This document shows, in pieces, positions 1 to 8,970 of a stretch of 64,000 nt of DNA; position 1 is the first letter of the stretch; each line of letters begins with the position of its first letter. The stretch comes from CAVYXZ01 sp965223835 (GTDB taxonomy: Bacteria; Chloroflexota; Anaerolineae; Aggregatilineales; Phototrophicaceae): positions 5,208,001-5,272,000 of the forward strand of contig CBDCXQ010000001.1 of the NCBI GenBank assembly GCA_965223835.1. The letters run 5' to 3'. Under the pieces are notes generated by a model, which saw nothing but the letters and a program-made list of their open reading frames with translations, made no database searches and had not been told where the DNA came from. Made by a program: the position numbers and the translations under genes.

Positions 1-998
1 TTGAGGTCAACAATCTCAAAAAATACTTCCCGCTCCAGGGAAAGGGGTTGTTGCGGCGCACCGTCGGTTATATCAAAGCCGTCGATGATGTCAGTTTTAC
101 GGTGCAACGCGGCGAGACGTTAGGCGTCATTGGCGAAAGTGGTTGCGGCAAGACCACGCTGGGGCGCTGTGTCTCCTACCTGTATGAGCGCACTGACGGC
201 GAGATTATCGTGCGCGATGATGAGCATGAGTTTCGCCTGGATAATCTGGAACGGGGCAACAACAGCGACTTTCGCAAGATCGTTCAGGTCATCTTTCAAG
301 ATCCGTTTGCTTCGTTGAACCCGCGCCTGAGCGTGCTGCGCAGTGTGGGCGAACCCTTGCTGGTGAATGGGATTGCGAGTGGGCGCGAACTCGAAGAACG
401 CGTGGCTGATATGATTCAACGCGTCGGGTTGGATGTTGGTCATTTGCAGCGTTTTCCGCACAGTTTCAGCGGCGGCCAACGCCAGCGCATTAGCATCGCC
501 CGCGCGCTGGTCATTAACCCCAAACTGGTGGTCGCCGACGAACCAGTGTCCGCGCTGGATGTCTCGATTCAAGCGCAAATGCTCAACTTGCTCAAAGATT
601 TACAGCAGGAATTTGAATTATCCTATTTGTTTATTTCGCACAGCATGAGCGTCATCCGCTACATGAGCGATCGCATTCTGGTGATGTATGCCGGCAAGGT
701 CGTTGAAACCGGTTTACGCGATGACATCCTGCGGCAACCGCTGCATCCGTATACCGAGATGTTGCTCAAAGCCGTCCCCAAAGTGACTAAACGCCAGAGC
801 GCCCGGTTAACGCAGGCCACCATTGGCGAACCGCCCAATCTGCTCGATCTACCCCAGGGCTGTGTTTTTCATCCGCGTTGTCCCTATGCCAAAGCCGTTT
901 GCAAAGAAGAGCGCCCCGAACTGCGCACGATCAATGACAATCGGCAGGTCAGTTGTCATCTGGCCGAAGAACTCGTGCTGCAAGGCGTCTTTGATTAG
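1..998 (+). CDS. Oligopeptide/dipeptide ABC transporter ATP-binding subunit (partial, 5' end outside window)
   Basis: Cytoplasmic ATPase of an Opp/Dpp-type peptide importer. The frame is open to the left edge; the first visible residues (EVNNLKKYFPLQ) match the usual N-terminal beta strand of this family, so only a few codons are missing and the internal TTG at 48 is not the start. Visible motifs are Walker A (GESGCGKTT), Q-loop (QVIFQDP), signature (FSGGQRQR), Walker B (LVVADEP) and the H-switch (ISHSMS). The C-terminal oligo_HPY tail with HPRCPYAKAVC is typical of OppF/DppF. Its permease and binding-protein partners would lie to the left. Substrate cannot be told from the sequence. Confidence 0.93.
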   Translation, partial: EVNNLKKYFPLQGKGLLRRTVGYIKAVDDVSFTVQRGETLGVIGESGCGKTTLGRCVSYLYERTDGEIIVRDDEHEFRLDNLERGNNSDFRKIVQVIFQDPFASLNPRLSVLRSVGEPLLVNGIASGRELEERVADMIQRVGLDVGHLQRFPHSFSGGQRQRISIARALVINPKLVVADEPVSALDVSIQAQMLNLLKDLQQEFELSYLFISHSMSVIRYMSDRILVMYAGKVVETGLRDDILRQPLHPYTEMLLKAVPKVTKRQSARLTQATIGEPPNLLDLPQGCVFHPRCPYAKAVCKEERPELRTINDNRQVSCHLAEELVLQGVFD

Positions 999-1034
999 AT
1001 GCTGTTATGTCCAAACCAACTCGTACACTAAATG

Positions 1035-1781
1035 TCAGACAGCGGTCACCAGAATCGGCTTGCCCTGCGTGATAATCACCGTATGTTCATATTGCGCTGC
1101 CAGACTGCCATCGGTCGTGCGCAACGTCCAACCGTCGGGCTGCGTCTTGACATGAATCGCCCCGGTCGTCAGGAACGGTTCCAGCGTCATGACCATGCCT
1201 TCGCGCAGTTTCTGGCGGGCACTGCGATTAAAGAAATGCGGTACCGCGTGCGGCGGCTCGTGTAAACTCCGCCCCACACCATGCCCGCCCAATTCCCGGA
1301 TGATCTTATAACCGGCGGGCTTGGCGATTTTTTCCACCGCTTTGCCGATCACGTTGAGCGGTCGCCCGGCGCGGGCGGCGCCAATCGCTGCTTCGAGGGC
1401 CTGACAGGTCGTATCCAGCAGATGTTGCTTTTTGGGGTCAATCGGCGGCACATGGAAACTGCCACCGGTGTCGGCATAATAGCCATCGAGTTCCGCTGAT
1501 ACATCAATATTCACCAGATCGCCGGGCTGTATCTCGCGCTTACTGGGAATGCCATGCGCGGCTTCATCATTGATGCTGATACAGGTGTGACCGGGGAACT
1601 TGTACGTCAAAATGGGTGCGGACCGTGCGCCGTGCCGGGCCATAAACTCCGCCCCAAGCTGGTCGAGGTCCTCGGTCTTCATGCCCGGTTCCAGTTTCTC
1701 ACCCATATATTGCAGTGTCAGGCCAACGATCCGCCCGATTTTCATCAACCCGACAATATCTTGTTCGTTATCAATTGACAT
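1035..1781 (-). CDS. map: Methionine aminopeptidase, type I
   Basis: Removes the initiator methionine from new proteins in the cytoplasm. It is 248 aa, the usual size for type I enzymes without an N-terminal zinc extension. The five metal ligands can be placed by pattern: two Asp in DVSAELDGYYADTGG, His in GGHGVGRSLHEPPH, Glu in MTLEPF and Glu in YEHTVI. It is the last gene of a minus-strand run (SDR, QueA-like, ECF sigma, map), but the 197-nt gap before it suggests its own promoter. It is not in the usual secY-adk-map context. Confidence 0.95.
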   Translation of the reverse strand: MSIDNEQDIVGLMKIGRIVGLTLQYMGEKLEPGMKTEDLDQLGAEFMARHGARSAPILTYKFPGHTCISINDEAAHGIPSKREIQPGDLVNIDVSAELDGYYADTGGSFHVPPIDPKKQHLLDTTCQALEAAIGAARAGRPLNVIGKAVEKIAKPAGYKIIRELGGHGVGRSLHEPPHAVPHFFNRSARQKLREGMVMTLEPFLTTGAIHVKTQPDGWTLRTTDGSLAAQYEHTVIITQGKPILVTAV

Positions 1782-1978
1782 GGTGCTTTTCCTGATGAGT
1801 CCATACTATGTGCCTCCAAACTATAACGGCAATGGTGTCTGCAAGGCAAGACACAGCGCTGAATCGAATGCATTCGTAGACATGACAATTGTGAGGAAGA
1901 CGCGAAGGTCGCCCCACCGCCAATGGCAAATGATCGCGTGCAATGACTCAGCACACAGTACGATGCACTTCAGAACTT

Positions 1979-2842
1979 TTACAAATGGCGCAGTTTATCC
2001 GGGTTTGCCAGCGCGTGAATCTCGACGATCTGACCTTGATGGACCTCAATCGTAATCGCGGCAAAAGGCTGACCGGCAGCGGTGTGAACCAATAAGGCCG
2101 GTTTGCCGTTGAGTTCGACGATATTCATTCGCAGCCCCGGCGGATAAAAGCGGTTGAGTTGGGTGATAAAGACCGCGACTGCCGACCGGCCCTGGACAAT
2201 CCGCGTGGCTCGTCCCCGCGCTGTGCCGCCATCAGGCACGAACTGTACATCAACCGCCAGCAGACTCATCAGAGCGTTGACATCGCCGGTCTGTGAGGCC
2301 TGTACAAAACTGTCCAGCAGCCGGGCATGATCCTCCGGTGAAGCCTCAAAACGCGGGCGATTATCTTTGATATGCTTTTTGGCACGTGTCCCCAGCTTCC
2401 GACAGGCCGCCTCAGACTTGCCGAGTATGGTCGCGATTTCGTCGTAGCGATAATCGAACACTTCACGGAGTAAGAAAACGGCCCGTTCTGCCGGCGATAA
2501 CTTTTCCAGCAGAGTCATGAACGACAAGGATAACGTCTCTATCGCATTGAGATGATCGGCTGGACTGACAACCGCCTGATTGTCGGCGGTGAGGATCGGT
2601 TCCGGCAGCCAGGGACCCAGGTGCGTCTCCCGCTGAACCCGCGCTGAATTCAGATGATTGATGGCAAGGCGTGTGATGATCGTCGTCAGGAATGCCTGTG
2701 GCGACCGGATCGTTTGCTGGTTGGCAGCTTGATAGCGTAAATAAGTTTCCTGCACCAGGTCTTCAGCCTCCATCGCACTGCCGGTCATGCGATAGGCGAT
2801 GGAGAACAGTTTCGAGCGGTGCGCTTCAAATTCATCAAGCAT
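1979..2842 (-). CDS. ECF41-like RNA polymerase sigma factor (SigJ type)
   Basis: Alternative sigma factor of 287 aa. Sigma-2 lies at about residues 8-75 (AYRMTGSAMEAEDLVQET), sigma-4 at about 120-170 (LSPAERAVFLLREVF, then the HTH), followed by a SnoaL/NTF2-like domain at about 175-285. In ECF41 factors this fused C-terminal domain acts as a built-in regulator in place of a separate anti-sigma factor. The family hallmarks are partly present: DGGTA where ECF41 usually has DGGGK, and NPDKLRHL near the C-terminus. A GGGA-like ribosome site lies 8 nt before the ATG, and a TATAAT hexamer is on the minus strand at 2875-2880. ECF41 genes usually sit near COMD, SDR or oxidoreductase genes; here an SDR lies two genes upstream. 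Confidence 0.88.
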   Translation of the reverse strand: MLDEFEAHRSKLFSIAYRMTGSAMEAEDLVQETYLRYQAANQQTIRSPQAFLTTIITRLAINHLNSARVQRETHLGPWLPEPILTADNQAVVSPADHLNAIETLSLSFMTLLEKLSPAERAVFLLREVFDYRYDEIATILGKSEAACRKLGTRAKKHIKDNRPRFEASPEDHARLLDSFVQASQTGDVNALMSLLAVDVQFVPDGGTARGRATRIVQGRSAVAVFITQLNRFYPPGLRMNIVELNGKPALLVHTAAGQPFAAITIEVHQGQIVEIHALANPDKLRHL

Positions 2843-2914
2843 CAGGCCGGTCCCTTTGACATCCTCTCGTCATTATTATAGACCGGCGAGAACTTCATTT
2901 TGGGACATGCTGGC

Positions 2915-3952
2915 TCAATCACGCGTGAGAATGAGGTGACTATCGCCAAATTCATGCCACAGATAGCCCGCCTGTACTGCTTCGGCATAGGCGTCTTTTA
3001 TCATTTTTTTACCGGCCAGCGTATACAGCATCGCCAGATGACTGGTCACGGGATCGTGTAAGCCGGTAATCAATCCATCAACCACCTGCAAGCCACGCGC
3101 TGGTTGAATATAGAGTCGAGTGAAGCCTTGCATGGGTTTGATGCTGCCCTTTTCCCAGGCCGACTCAACGGCGCGAATCACTGTGGTGCCAACGGCAATC
3201 ACCCGGCGGTGCTCCGCTTTAGCCGCATTAATCGCGGTAGCAGTGGCGGCGGGGATGGCAAATGGTTCCGGGTACAGTGGATGATTTTCGATGTCGTCCA
3301 CCTCGACTTCCAGGCTGGATACACCGGTGTGCAGCGTGATGTCTGCGATTTGAACGCCCCTTTGCTGCAAGTGTTCCATCACGCGCATGGTGAACGGATA
3401 ACTGGCCGAAGGCATTTCGGCGCTGCCGGGTTGGGTCGCAAAGATGGTCTGATACATCGACAGCGGAAAGGCACCATCGAGATAACCATAACGAATCGGC
3501 TGACCCACGTGCGCCATCGCGTTGTCGAGTTCACTGGCAAATTGAATAAACCACAAGCGAGGCAAACCTGGAAACTGCGCAACCAATCGACCGGGAATAT
3601 TATCGACGCAGATCATATCACCCGCTTGCAACGGCAGCGGGCCGGGTTCCGCCGCCGACCAGCGCGGCTCTGCTAACCACATCCCATGCCCATAACGGGT
3701 AGACAGGTTGAGAGTAAAATCGCCGATGTGACTCTGGGCCGGTAGACTGGCGGGTAAGGTGCCACTGCGATTAATCACCAGCAAATCGCCGGGACGCAAG
3801 TAACTCGCTAAATCGTAGAATATCGCATGTTGATGTCCCGCCGGTGAGCTGACTAGCAACTGCACTTCATCCCGCGCCATGCCCCGCACCTCGGTCGGCA
3901 ATGTTGCTGCCAGCGCACCAGGCCGTTCAAACATCAATGCCGAACGTTTCAT
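2915..3952 (-). CDS. Divergent QueA-like S-adenosylmethionine:tRNA ribosyltransferase-isomerase
   Basis: QueA transfers and isomerises the ribosyl part of SAM onto preQ1 in tRNA to make epoxyqueuosine. This 345-aa protein keeps the family plan: a central GTTVIRAVES strand (QueA: GTTSVRTLES) and a C-terminal block GLITGLHDPVTSHLAML with a closing FGDSHLIL (QueA: TNFHLPKSTLLML and YGDAMLI). The residues differ enough that it belongs to a divergent subfamily rather than the classical enzyme. I chose the ATG at 3952: it overlaps the SDR stop as ATGA and has GGGAGG about 7 nt upstream; the ATG at 3967 would add five residues. It is translationally coupled to the SDR gene. Whether it still acts in queuosine synthesis is uncertain, since no queuosine gene is nearby. 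Confidence 0.8.
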   Translation of the reverse strand: MKRSALMFERPGALAATLPTEVRGMARDEVQLLVSSPAGHQHAIFYDLASYLRPGDLLVINRSGTLPASLPAQSHIGDFTLNLSTRYGHGMWLAEPRWSAAEPGPLPLQAGDMICVDNIPGRLVAQFPGLPRLWFIQFASELDNAMAHVGQPIRYGYLDGAFPLSMYQTIFATQPGSAEMPSASYPFTMRVMEHLQQRGVQIADITLHTGVSSLEVEVDDIENHPLYPEPFAIPAATATAINAAKAEHRRVIAVGTTVIRAVESAWEKGSIKPMQGFTRLYIQPARGLQVVDGLITGLHDPVTSHLAMLYTLAGKKMIKDAYAEAVQAGYLWHEFGDSHLILTRD

Positions 3953-4677
3953 GCCTGCGCCTCCCATAATTCGGCCTGTGCTTGAAAACGCTGACCACTA
4001 ACCACTAAGGGATCTTGACCCAACAACCACGCCCAGAACGGCAGGGTGACAGTGGACAGGGGCCGGTCAGTGATGTCTTCGCCGGGAAAAGCCGCCTCAT
4101 GCATCGCGGTTCGCATGTCACCGGGATCAACACTGACGACCCCAACATGCTCGGCCCGCAGTTCATTCGCCAGCGTGACGGTCATCAAGTCCAGCGCGGC
4201 TTTACTCGCTCCATAACCACCCCAGCCTGCATAGCCACCGAGCGCGGCATCACTGCTGATATTGACCACTAACCCCTGACTGGCCCGGAGCAGCGGCCAT
4301 AAATCCTGGATGAATGCGAGTGGTGCAATCGTGTTGACTTGAAAGACCTCGGCTAACCCGGCCAGCGGATAATCTTTCAGAACCGGCATGGGTAATGGGC
4401 CGAGCGACGACGCGTTGTTAACCAGTAAATCTAATCGACCCAGACCGTGAACCGCCGTTGCGACTGCCTGACGATGGGCCGCATTGCTCACATCGCTAGC
4501 GATTGATTTGACTCTGACTCCATGTTTCGAAAATTCAGTTGCCGCAGCGTTTAGACGGTTCTCATCGCGGGCCGTGATCACCAGGTCAACTTGTTGCGCC
4601 GCGAGAAATTGGGCCAGCGTATAGCCCAGGCCCTGACTGGCACCGGTAATCAGCGCAGTGCGGTGTGTGGCTAACAT
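3949..4677 (-). CDS. Short-chain dehydrogenase/reductase
   Basis: Classical SDR of 242 aa with a Rossmann fold. The nucleotide-binding TGASQGLG motif is at residues 11-18, the structural NNAS at about 86, the catalytic Ser in VVNISSDAA, and the Tyr/Lys pair in YGASKAA. TARDENR after beta-2 suggests an Arg that favours NADP(H). Substrate unknown. The stop overlaps the QueA-like start by 4 nt, so the two are made from one message. Confidence 0.92.
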   Translation of the reverse strand: MLATHRTALITGASQGLGYTLAQFLAAQQVDLVITARDENRLNAAATEFSKHGVRVKSIASDVSNAAHRQAVATAVHGLGRLDLLVNNASSLGPLPMPVLKDYPLAGLAEVFQVNTIAPLAFIQDLWPLLRASQGLVVNISSDAALGGYAGWGGYGASKAALDLMTVTLANELRAEHVGVVSVDPGDMRTAMHEAAFPGEDITDRPLSTVTLPFWAWLLGQDPLVVSGQRFQAQAELWEAQA

Positions 4678-4891
4678 AATTATCTCCTATCATTGACAAT
4701 TTTGAGTGTAAAGTAGCGGGCAGCTTTTCACATCAGGCAGAGGATATATTTGTCGCTGTACCAAAGGACAGGAACCACTCACCAGATATTGCGCTGTCGC
4801 TGATACAACTTTTGTCCTATTATTATTTTTCAGGCTGTGCTGAAATAGATAAAATAGGTCTGTGTGTTGGTGATGATTGTGATGTATTGGT

Positions 4892-5920
4892 ATGCGTGAT
4901 AAACGAACAGTTGATGAACTCAGTATTGAAGAACTGGAACAAGCGCTGGCGATCAAGCGGCGGGCCGACCGCCAAAAGAAGCTGGAACGCATGCAGCGCA
5001 CCGGGCGCACCGTTGATGTGCCGGTTGCTAAACAACATCCACCTCAGGCTGCTATCCTGACGGCAACTACATCGGCTCCGGCCCAGACGATCATTCCCGT
5101 CCCAGCCAAAGCAGTCGATTCGCTGCCGCGCTTTGAAGATGCGCCAGTGGATGAACGGGTGGCCGACCCGGAACGTGAGCAGTTTTGGAAGAGTTTCGTC
5201 AATAAAGCGCTGTTATTGGTCGAACTGGCGGCAGTGGTGGCGCTGGTCTATATCGGCTATATCATGATTCAATCAATTGGTGGGCTAGAACGCGAAACCG
5301 CCGAAGCGCAGCGTCTCGCCGAAGCCCAACGCGTTGCCGCCTTACCGACGATTGCGCCGACACCAGCCGTCCGCATCGAAAATGTGGTGCTACCCAGCGG
5401 TCACACACCGCCTAACTCACCCCACGGTGCCCAGCCCAACCTCAATGAAATTCCAGAGAATTTACAACCCCTGGTACAGGGTCAGTTATTCCAACCGGTT
5501 ATCAATCGCACACCGCCCACCGATCAATCGGCGTTGCGTCTCATTATCCCCAAGCTGAATCTTGACCAGACCATTGTGCAGGGGACAGATTGGGAAGCCC
5601 TCAAGCAGGGGGTGGGCCAATTACAGAACGGCGTCAATCCGGGCGATGAGCGGGGCAATGTGGTATTTTCCGCCCATAATGACATTTACGGCGAGTTATT
5701 CCGCCACCTCGATCAATTGGAAGCGGGTGACCAGTTTCAGGTACAAACCCAGACCAAAATCTTTACTTACCAGATTACGGGTTGGGAAGTGGTCGAACCG
5801 ACCGCCGTTCATGTCCTGGAATCATCAGCCGACCCTACCGCTACGCTAATCTCCTGTTATCCTTATCAGGTTGATAACAAGCGGATTGTCGTCTTTGCTA
5901 ATCGTGTCGATAGTGTATAG
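4892..5920 (+). CDS. Class D/E-type sortase with N-terminal membrane anchor
   Basis: Membrane-anchored transpeptidase that joins surface proteins to the envelope or to each other. Residues 1-95 are charged and cytoplasmic, a transmembrane helix lies at about 103-127 (LLLVELAAVVALVYIGYIMI), then a Pro/Gln-rich stalk to about 205 and the sortase beta-barrel to the end. The catalytic triad is visible: His262 in FSAHNDIYG, Cys322 in TLISC and Arg331 in NKRIV. The TLxSC box and short C-terminus fit class D/E sortases. No LPXTG-like substrate was seen in the window. The long basic and acidic cytoplasmic head has no recognised domain. Confidence 0.9.
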   Translation: MRDKRTVDELSIEELEQALAIKRRADRQKKLERMQRTGRTVDVPVAKQHPPQAAILTATTSAPAQTIIPVPAKAVDSLPRFEDAPVDERVADPEREQFWKSFVNKALLLVELAAVVALVYIGYIMIQSIGGLERETAEAQRLAEAQRVAALPTIAPTPAVRIENVVLPSGHTPPNSPHGAQPNLNEIPENLQPLVQGQLFQPVINRTPPTDQSALRLIIPKLNLDQTIVQGTDWEALKQGVGQLQNGVNPGDERGNVVFSAHNDIYGELFRHLDQLEAGDQFQVQTQTKIFTYQITGWEVVEPTAVHVLESSADPTATLISCYPYQVDNKRIVVFANRVDSV

Positions 5921-6044
5921 TCCACAGTAACGGACCACGCCCAATCTGAACCTGGACATGCGTAATCTGCATTTCAAACCCGTTCGCGGTGGAACCCAAA
6001 CATCTGCCAATGGCTCCACCTGGCATATTTATTAAGGAAATAAC

Positions 6045-6425
6045 GTGGCGAAACGACGTCGGCGGAAAAGCCAAAACCAACCCAATTTGCCGGAAGCAAC
6101 GCTGGCCCGTGCCCGCCGCGAGGCTGGTTTGATCGAGGATGATGAACCCGTCGCTGAGGCGGCAACGCCTGAACCTGAGCAAGCGACGCCGGTACCAGCG
6201 CGGCAGGAAAACTTACCGCCCGTCCAGAAACGTCGTCGCCGCGAGGTAACCCCGGAAGACCTCACACATGAGGAAATTGTGGAGCGCCTGGCGAATCCAA
6301 CGCGGGTGGTCAGCGAGGACCAACTGCGTGAACAATATACCTATGTGATGGCTGATCTGCGCGGGATGGGCATGTTGGCGGGCTTATTGTTTGTCATCAT
6401 GATTGTTGTCGCCAATTTTCTCTAG
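6045..6425 (+). CDS. Small membrane protein with basic N-terminus, unknown function
   Basis: Not recognised. It is 126 aa. A very basic N-terminus (AKRRRRK) is followed by an acidic, proline-rich region, a second RRRR cluster at about residue 63, and one C-terminal transmembrane helix (MGMLAGLLFVIMIVVANFL), so it is tail-anchored with a cytoplasmic body. The start is GTG at 6045, supported by an AAGGA site 5-6 nt upstream. It lies 124 nt after the sortase on the same strand and 21 nt before the CRP-family gene, and may share a transcript with either. Confidence 0.7.
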   Translation: MAKRRRRKSQNQPNLPEATLARARREAGLIEDDEPVAEAATPEPEQATPVPARQENLPPVQKRRRREVTPEDLTHEEIVERLANPTRVVSEDQLREQYTYVMADLRGMGMLAGLLFVIMIVVANFL

Positions 6426-6446
6426 TGGTTGCTTGAGTAAACCGGT

Positions 6447-7154
6447 ATGGATTTGAAGTGTATTCCCTATTTCGCCACGTTGGACACCGCCGGGTTGGCC
6501 CGGGTTGAACGAGCTGCACACCGGCACCGGTTTCAGGCCGGGGCGACGATCTTCGAAGAGCGGGGCGACTGTGCCGGTTTTCATGTGGTACTGGACGGCC
6601 TGGTGCGCATCTATCGCGTGAGTACGGAAGGCCGCCTGCACACGCTCAGCCTGTTGCGCCCCTATTCAACCTTCAACGAAGTGGCTGCCGTCGATGGTGG
6701 CCCCAATCCGTTTAACGCTGTCGCCGTGACCAGTGCCGAAATCTTGCAGATCAGTCACCGCCAATTGCTGAACTTAATGGCGAACGAGCCAGGTTTACTC
6801 AGCAATTATGTGCAATCGCTGGCGCGGGTGAACCGGGAATACATTGAACGGCTGGAAGATATGACCTTTCGCACCATTCCGTCACGACTGGCGAAGCTCT
6901 TCCTGCATGAAAGTACCTATGCCGACCAGATCGCCGAAACCCCGACTGCCCTCACTCAGGAGGAAATCGCCTCCATCCTCGGCACGACCCGCGAGGTTGT
7001 CGGGCGGGCACTGCGCGGTCTTTTGAACGCCGGGTTGCTGGTCAAAAAAGGACGCAACGTGTATGTCGGTGACCGCAATGGCCTGGAATATCTGGCTGAA
7101 ACCAACACGATGCCCGAACCGCTCGCTCATGATGTACTCCGCACCTCAGTTTAA
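6447..7154 (+). CDS. CRP/FNR-family transcription regulator
   Basis: Cyclic-nucleotide-type regulator, 235 aa. The cNMP-binding beta-barrel is at residues 5-120 and a long dimerisation helix at 120-155. The winged HTH is at 160-215, with recognition segment LTQEEIASILGTTREVVGRA, a classic Crp helix-turn-helix. The barrel lacks the usual cAMP pocket signature (GExxxxR(S/T)A becomes FNEVAAVDGGP), and the Cys spacing of oxygen-sensing FNR is absent, so the ligand is unclear. It lies 147 nt upstream of the ferredoxin gene, which would be a natural target; no Crp-like palindrome stood out. Confidence 0.9.
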   Translation: MDLKCIPYFATLDTAGLARVERAAHRHRFQAGATIFEERGDCAGFHVVLDGLVRIYRVSTEGRLHTLSLLRPYSTFNEVAAVDGGPNPFNAVAVTSAEILQISHRQLLNLMANEPGLLSNYVQSLARVNREYIERLEDMTFRTIPSRLAKLFLHESTYADQIAETPTALTQEEIASILGTTREVVGRALRGLLNAGLLVKKGRNVYVGDRNGLEYLAETNTMPEPLAHDVLRTSV

Positions 7155-7301
7155 CCGGCATTAAATCCTATCTTTCGGTTAAGTTGCGGCCCGAAACCCT
7201 CGTTTAAAATTGATTTTCTAATCCAACAAAAGTACCAGACACCAGCGATAAAGCAGGGTAAATTTGAGTTAAATGTGGACCCATCTAAGGAGTAAATAGT
7301 C

Positions 7302-7652
7302 ATGACTCACATTATTACCAGCCTGTGCCTGCGGGATGGCGCATGTGTGGAAGTTTGCCCGGTTGAATGCATTATCCCCGGCCAGCCTGAAAGCGAATGG
7401 CCCTGGTACTTTATTGACCCGGATACCTGCATCGATTGCGGGGCCTGCATCCCGGAATGCCCCTTCGAAGCGATCTTTATCGAAGAAGAGGTGCCTGCCG
7501 ATTACGTCGCTGATGGCGTACAGGAAGTGGTCCCCTGGGATACCAAAACCGTGTATACACCTGAAGAAGGCACGGTCCTTGACCTCACGGTTGATATTCA
7601 GCCGAACTACGACTTCTTCATTGATGGCCCGGGTTACGACGCACTCGGCTAA
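7302..7652 (+). CDS. Ferredoxin with two Fe-S cluster motifs (7Fe/8Fe, FdxA-like)
   Basis: Small acidic electron carrier, 116 aa. The first cluster region holds Cys9, Cys15, Cys19 and Cys23 (CLRDGACVEVCPVEC). The second is a canonical CIDCGACIPECP. The arrangement resembles FdxA, where one motif with a displaced Cys binds a 3Fe-4S cluster; the first motif here has six residues between its first two Cys. The C-terminal 50 residues are acidic and carry no cysteine. An AAGGAG site precedes the ATG by 9 nt. It stands alone, so the redox partner is unknown. Confidence 0.92.
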   Translation: MTHIITSLCLRDGACVEVCPVECIIPGQPESEWPWYFIDPDTCIDCGACIPECPFEAIFIEEEVPADYVADGVQEVVPWDTKTVYTPEEGTVLDLTVDIQPNYDFFIDGPGYDALG

Positions 7653-7736
7653 AATTTCGGCGAATACTTTCATGATCCCTCGGTGCCGCCGGGGGATTTT
7701 TGTTTACAAGGAGCATTCACGGAGATTATTGAGAAC

Positions 7737-8249
7737 TTACCAGTCCCCGGCGTACTGCACTGAGAAGGGCTGATTGCGGAATACCGTATAGGCGTAATGG
7801 AGTTCGACCAATTGGCGACAGTGCAACAGGTCGTGTGCCAGCCACGCGGCGAACATGTCCCTGGCGCGGATGGTCCCACCCCAGGGCGCTGGACCCATTG
7901 CCTGCCAGTTTGGTGCAGTGAGCGACCGCAACCATTCCAGCGATTTTTCACGTTCTGCCAGAAAATTCTGAAGTGAAGCTTGCAAGTCACGGTCTTGATA
8001 CCGCCGCTCGGTGACCCAGGCACCGGGGCGGATCGGCGGCCAATCAGCATGCGGACGATGCAGCAGAATATCCAGCCGCACCCGGAAATCCGCGCGTTCT
8101 TCATCGTAGAGGTGATTAATCACTTCGAGAATCGACCACGACTCAGCATCTGGTCGCCAACGGGCCTGGGTAACATCCACGCCAGCGGTTAAGCTGTGGA
8201 TCGTTTCGGCCTGTTGGGCCATTTGCTGGATTGTCGCGTCAAGGTTCAT
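7737..8249 (-). CDS. DinB-like metal-dependent four-helix protein
   Basis: Member of the DinB/YfiT superfamily, 170 aa, usually metal-dependent transferases or thiol-dependent enzymes. The likely metal ligands are His46 in INHLYDEE and the two His in AHDLLHCRQ near residue 140. Gene order gives no hint of substrate: it is convergent with the ferredoxin and lies downstream of the tail-tube-like gene on the same strand. The family call is firm, the function unknown. Confidence 0.85.
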   Translation of the reverse strand: MNLDATIQQMAQQAETIHSLTAGVDVTQARWRPDAESWSILEVINHLYDEERADFRVRLDILLHRPHADWPPIRPGAWVTERRYQDRDLQASLQNFLAEREKSLEWLRSLTAPNWQAMGPAPWGGTIRARDMFAAWLAHDLLHCRQLVELHYAYTVFRNQPFSVQYAGDW

Positions 8250-8273
8250 GATTATTGAGCGGCCAGCTTACAT

Positions 8274-8309
8274 AAAAAAGGCGTGTGGGGCAATCAGCCA
8301 TGATCGCCC
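8274..8309 (-). terminator. Probable intrinsic terminator of the tail-tube-like gene
   Basis: On the minus strand a 9-bp stem with one mismatch (arms 8301-8309 and 8288-8296, loop 8297-8300) is followed after 8 nt by six T (complement of A 8274-8279). It lies 25 nt past the stop at 8334. The gap between stem and T-run weakens the call. Confidence 0.45.
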
Positions 8310-8333
8310 ATGAATATTCCACATGTTCTGCAT

Positions 8334-8798
8334 CTATGAGTGGTCTTCCAGCAGAGGCCAGCTTTCTTCGATGTCTTCATACTCAATCGTCAGCGTTTCT
8401 TCGATCATCTCGCTGGAACCACTGTTGAAGTCCGTATACTTGATCTCCGAAATCCAGGCGTCCTTCACCGTCCAGCGTCGAGTATGTACTTCATCATCAA
8501 CGGCCAGGATCGTCAGGGTACGGGTGGGCCGCACGATGTCCTCACCGGCAGCGAAGGTATCCCGTATCCACTGATTAAAGATATTATTGGGGTCACGCTG
8601 CACCATCTTCGTAATCTTAAATGGCGATCGGAGCTTCTTGATGGATGTCGTAGTGCGAACATCCAGCTTAAATGACACCAGTTCTTGAACGCTAAAAACG
8701 CCAGTCACGGGTTGGCCGTCAATCTGGACTTCAAACTCGTTCGCCACCAGGCTGTCAACTGCCTGAATGTTATCTGCTGCTACGATTTCGCTTGCCAT
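8334..8798 (-). CDS. Phage tail tube-like protein (T4 gp19 / eCIS tube family), isolated
   Basis: A 154-aa protein whose layout matches the gp19-type tube protein of contractile tails and extracellular injection systems: an N-terminal FEVQIDGQPVTGVFSVQEL strand pair, the central block KMVQRDPNNIFNQWIRD, the TILAVDDE strands, the VKDAWISEIKYTDFNS hairpin and the closing EMIEETLTIEYED. Tube monomers normally stack in hexameric rings inside a sheath. No sheath, baseplate, spike or ClpV-like ATPase gene is in this window. The ATG has a strong AGGAGGT site 6 nt upstream, and a TATAAT-like hexamer lies about 30 nt further up. The family assignment comes from pattern only. Confidence 0.6.
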   Translation of the reverse strand: MASEIVAADNIQAVDSLVANEFEVQIDGQPVTGVFSVQELVSFKLDVRTTTSIKKLRSPFKITKMVQRDPNNIFNQWIRDTFAAGEDIVRPTRTLTILAVDDEVHTRRWTVKDAWISEIKYTDFNSGSSEMIEETLTIEYEDIEESWPLLEDHS

Positions 8799-8970
8799 GA
8801 TGCTACCTCCTGCACGTGGTCCAATCTGGACATATTATAGTCGAATTAATCATTCTGTGCGTGTTGCCAAAAACCGCAGCAAATCTGCCCAGGTTCATGT
8901 AAACTAGAGTAACGAAATATTTCAAGCATTTGAGCTTATCGGGTTTAGCTGATAGCGAGGTGAGTATTTA

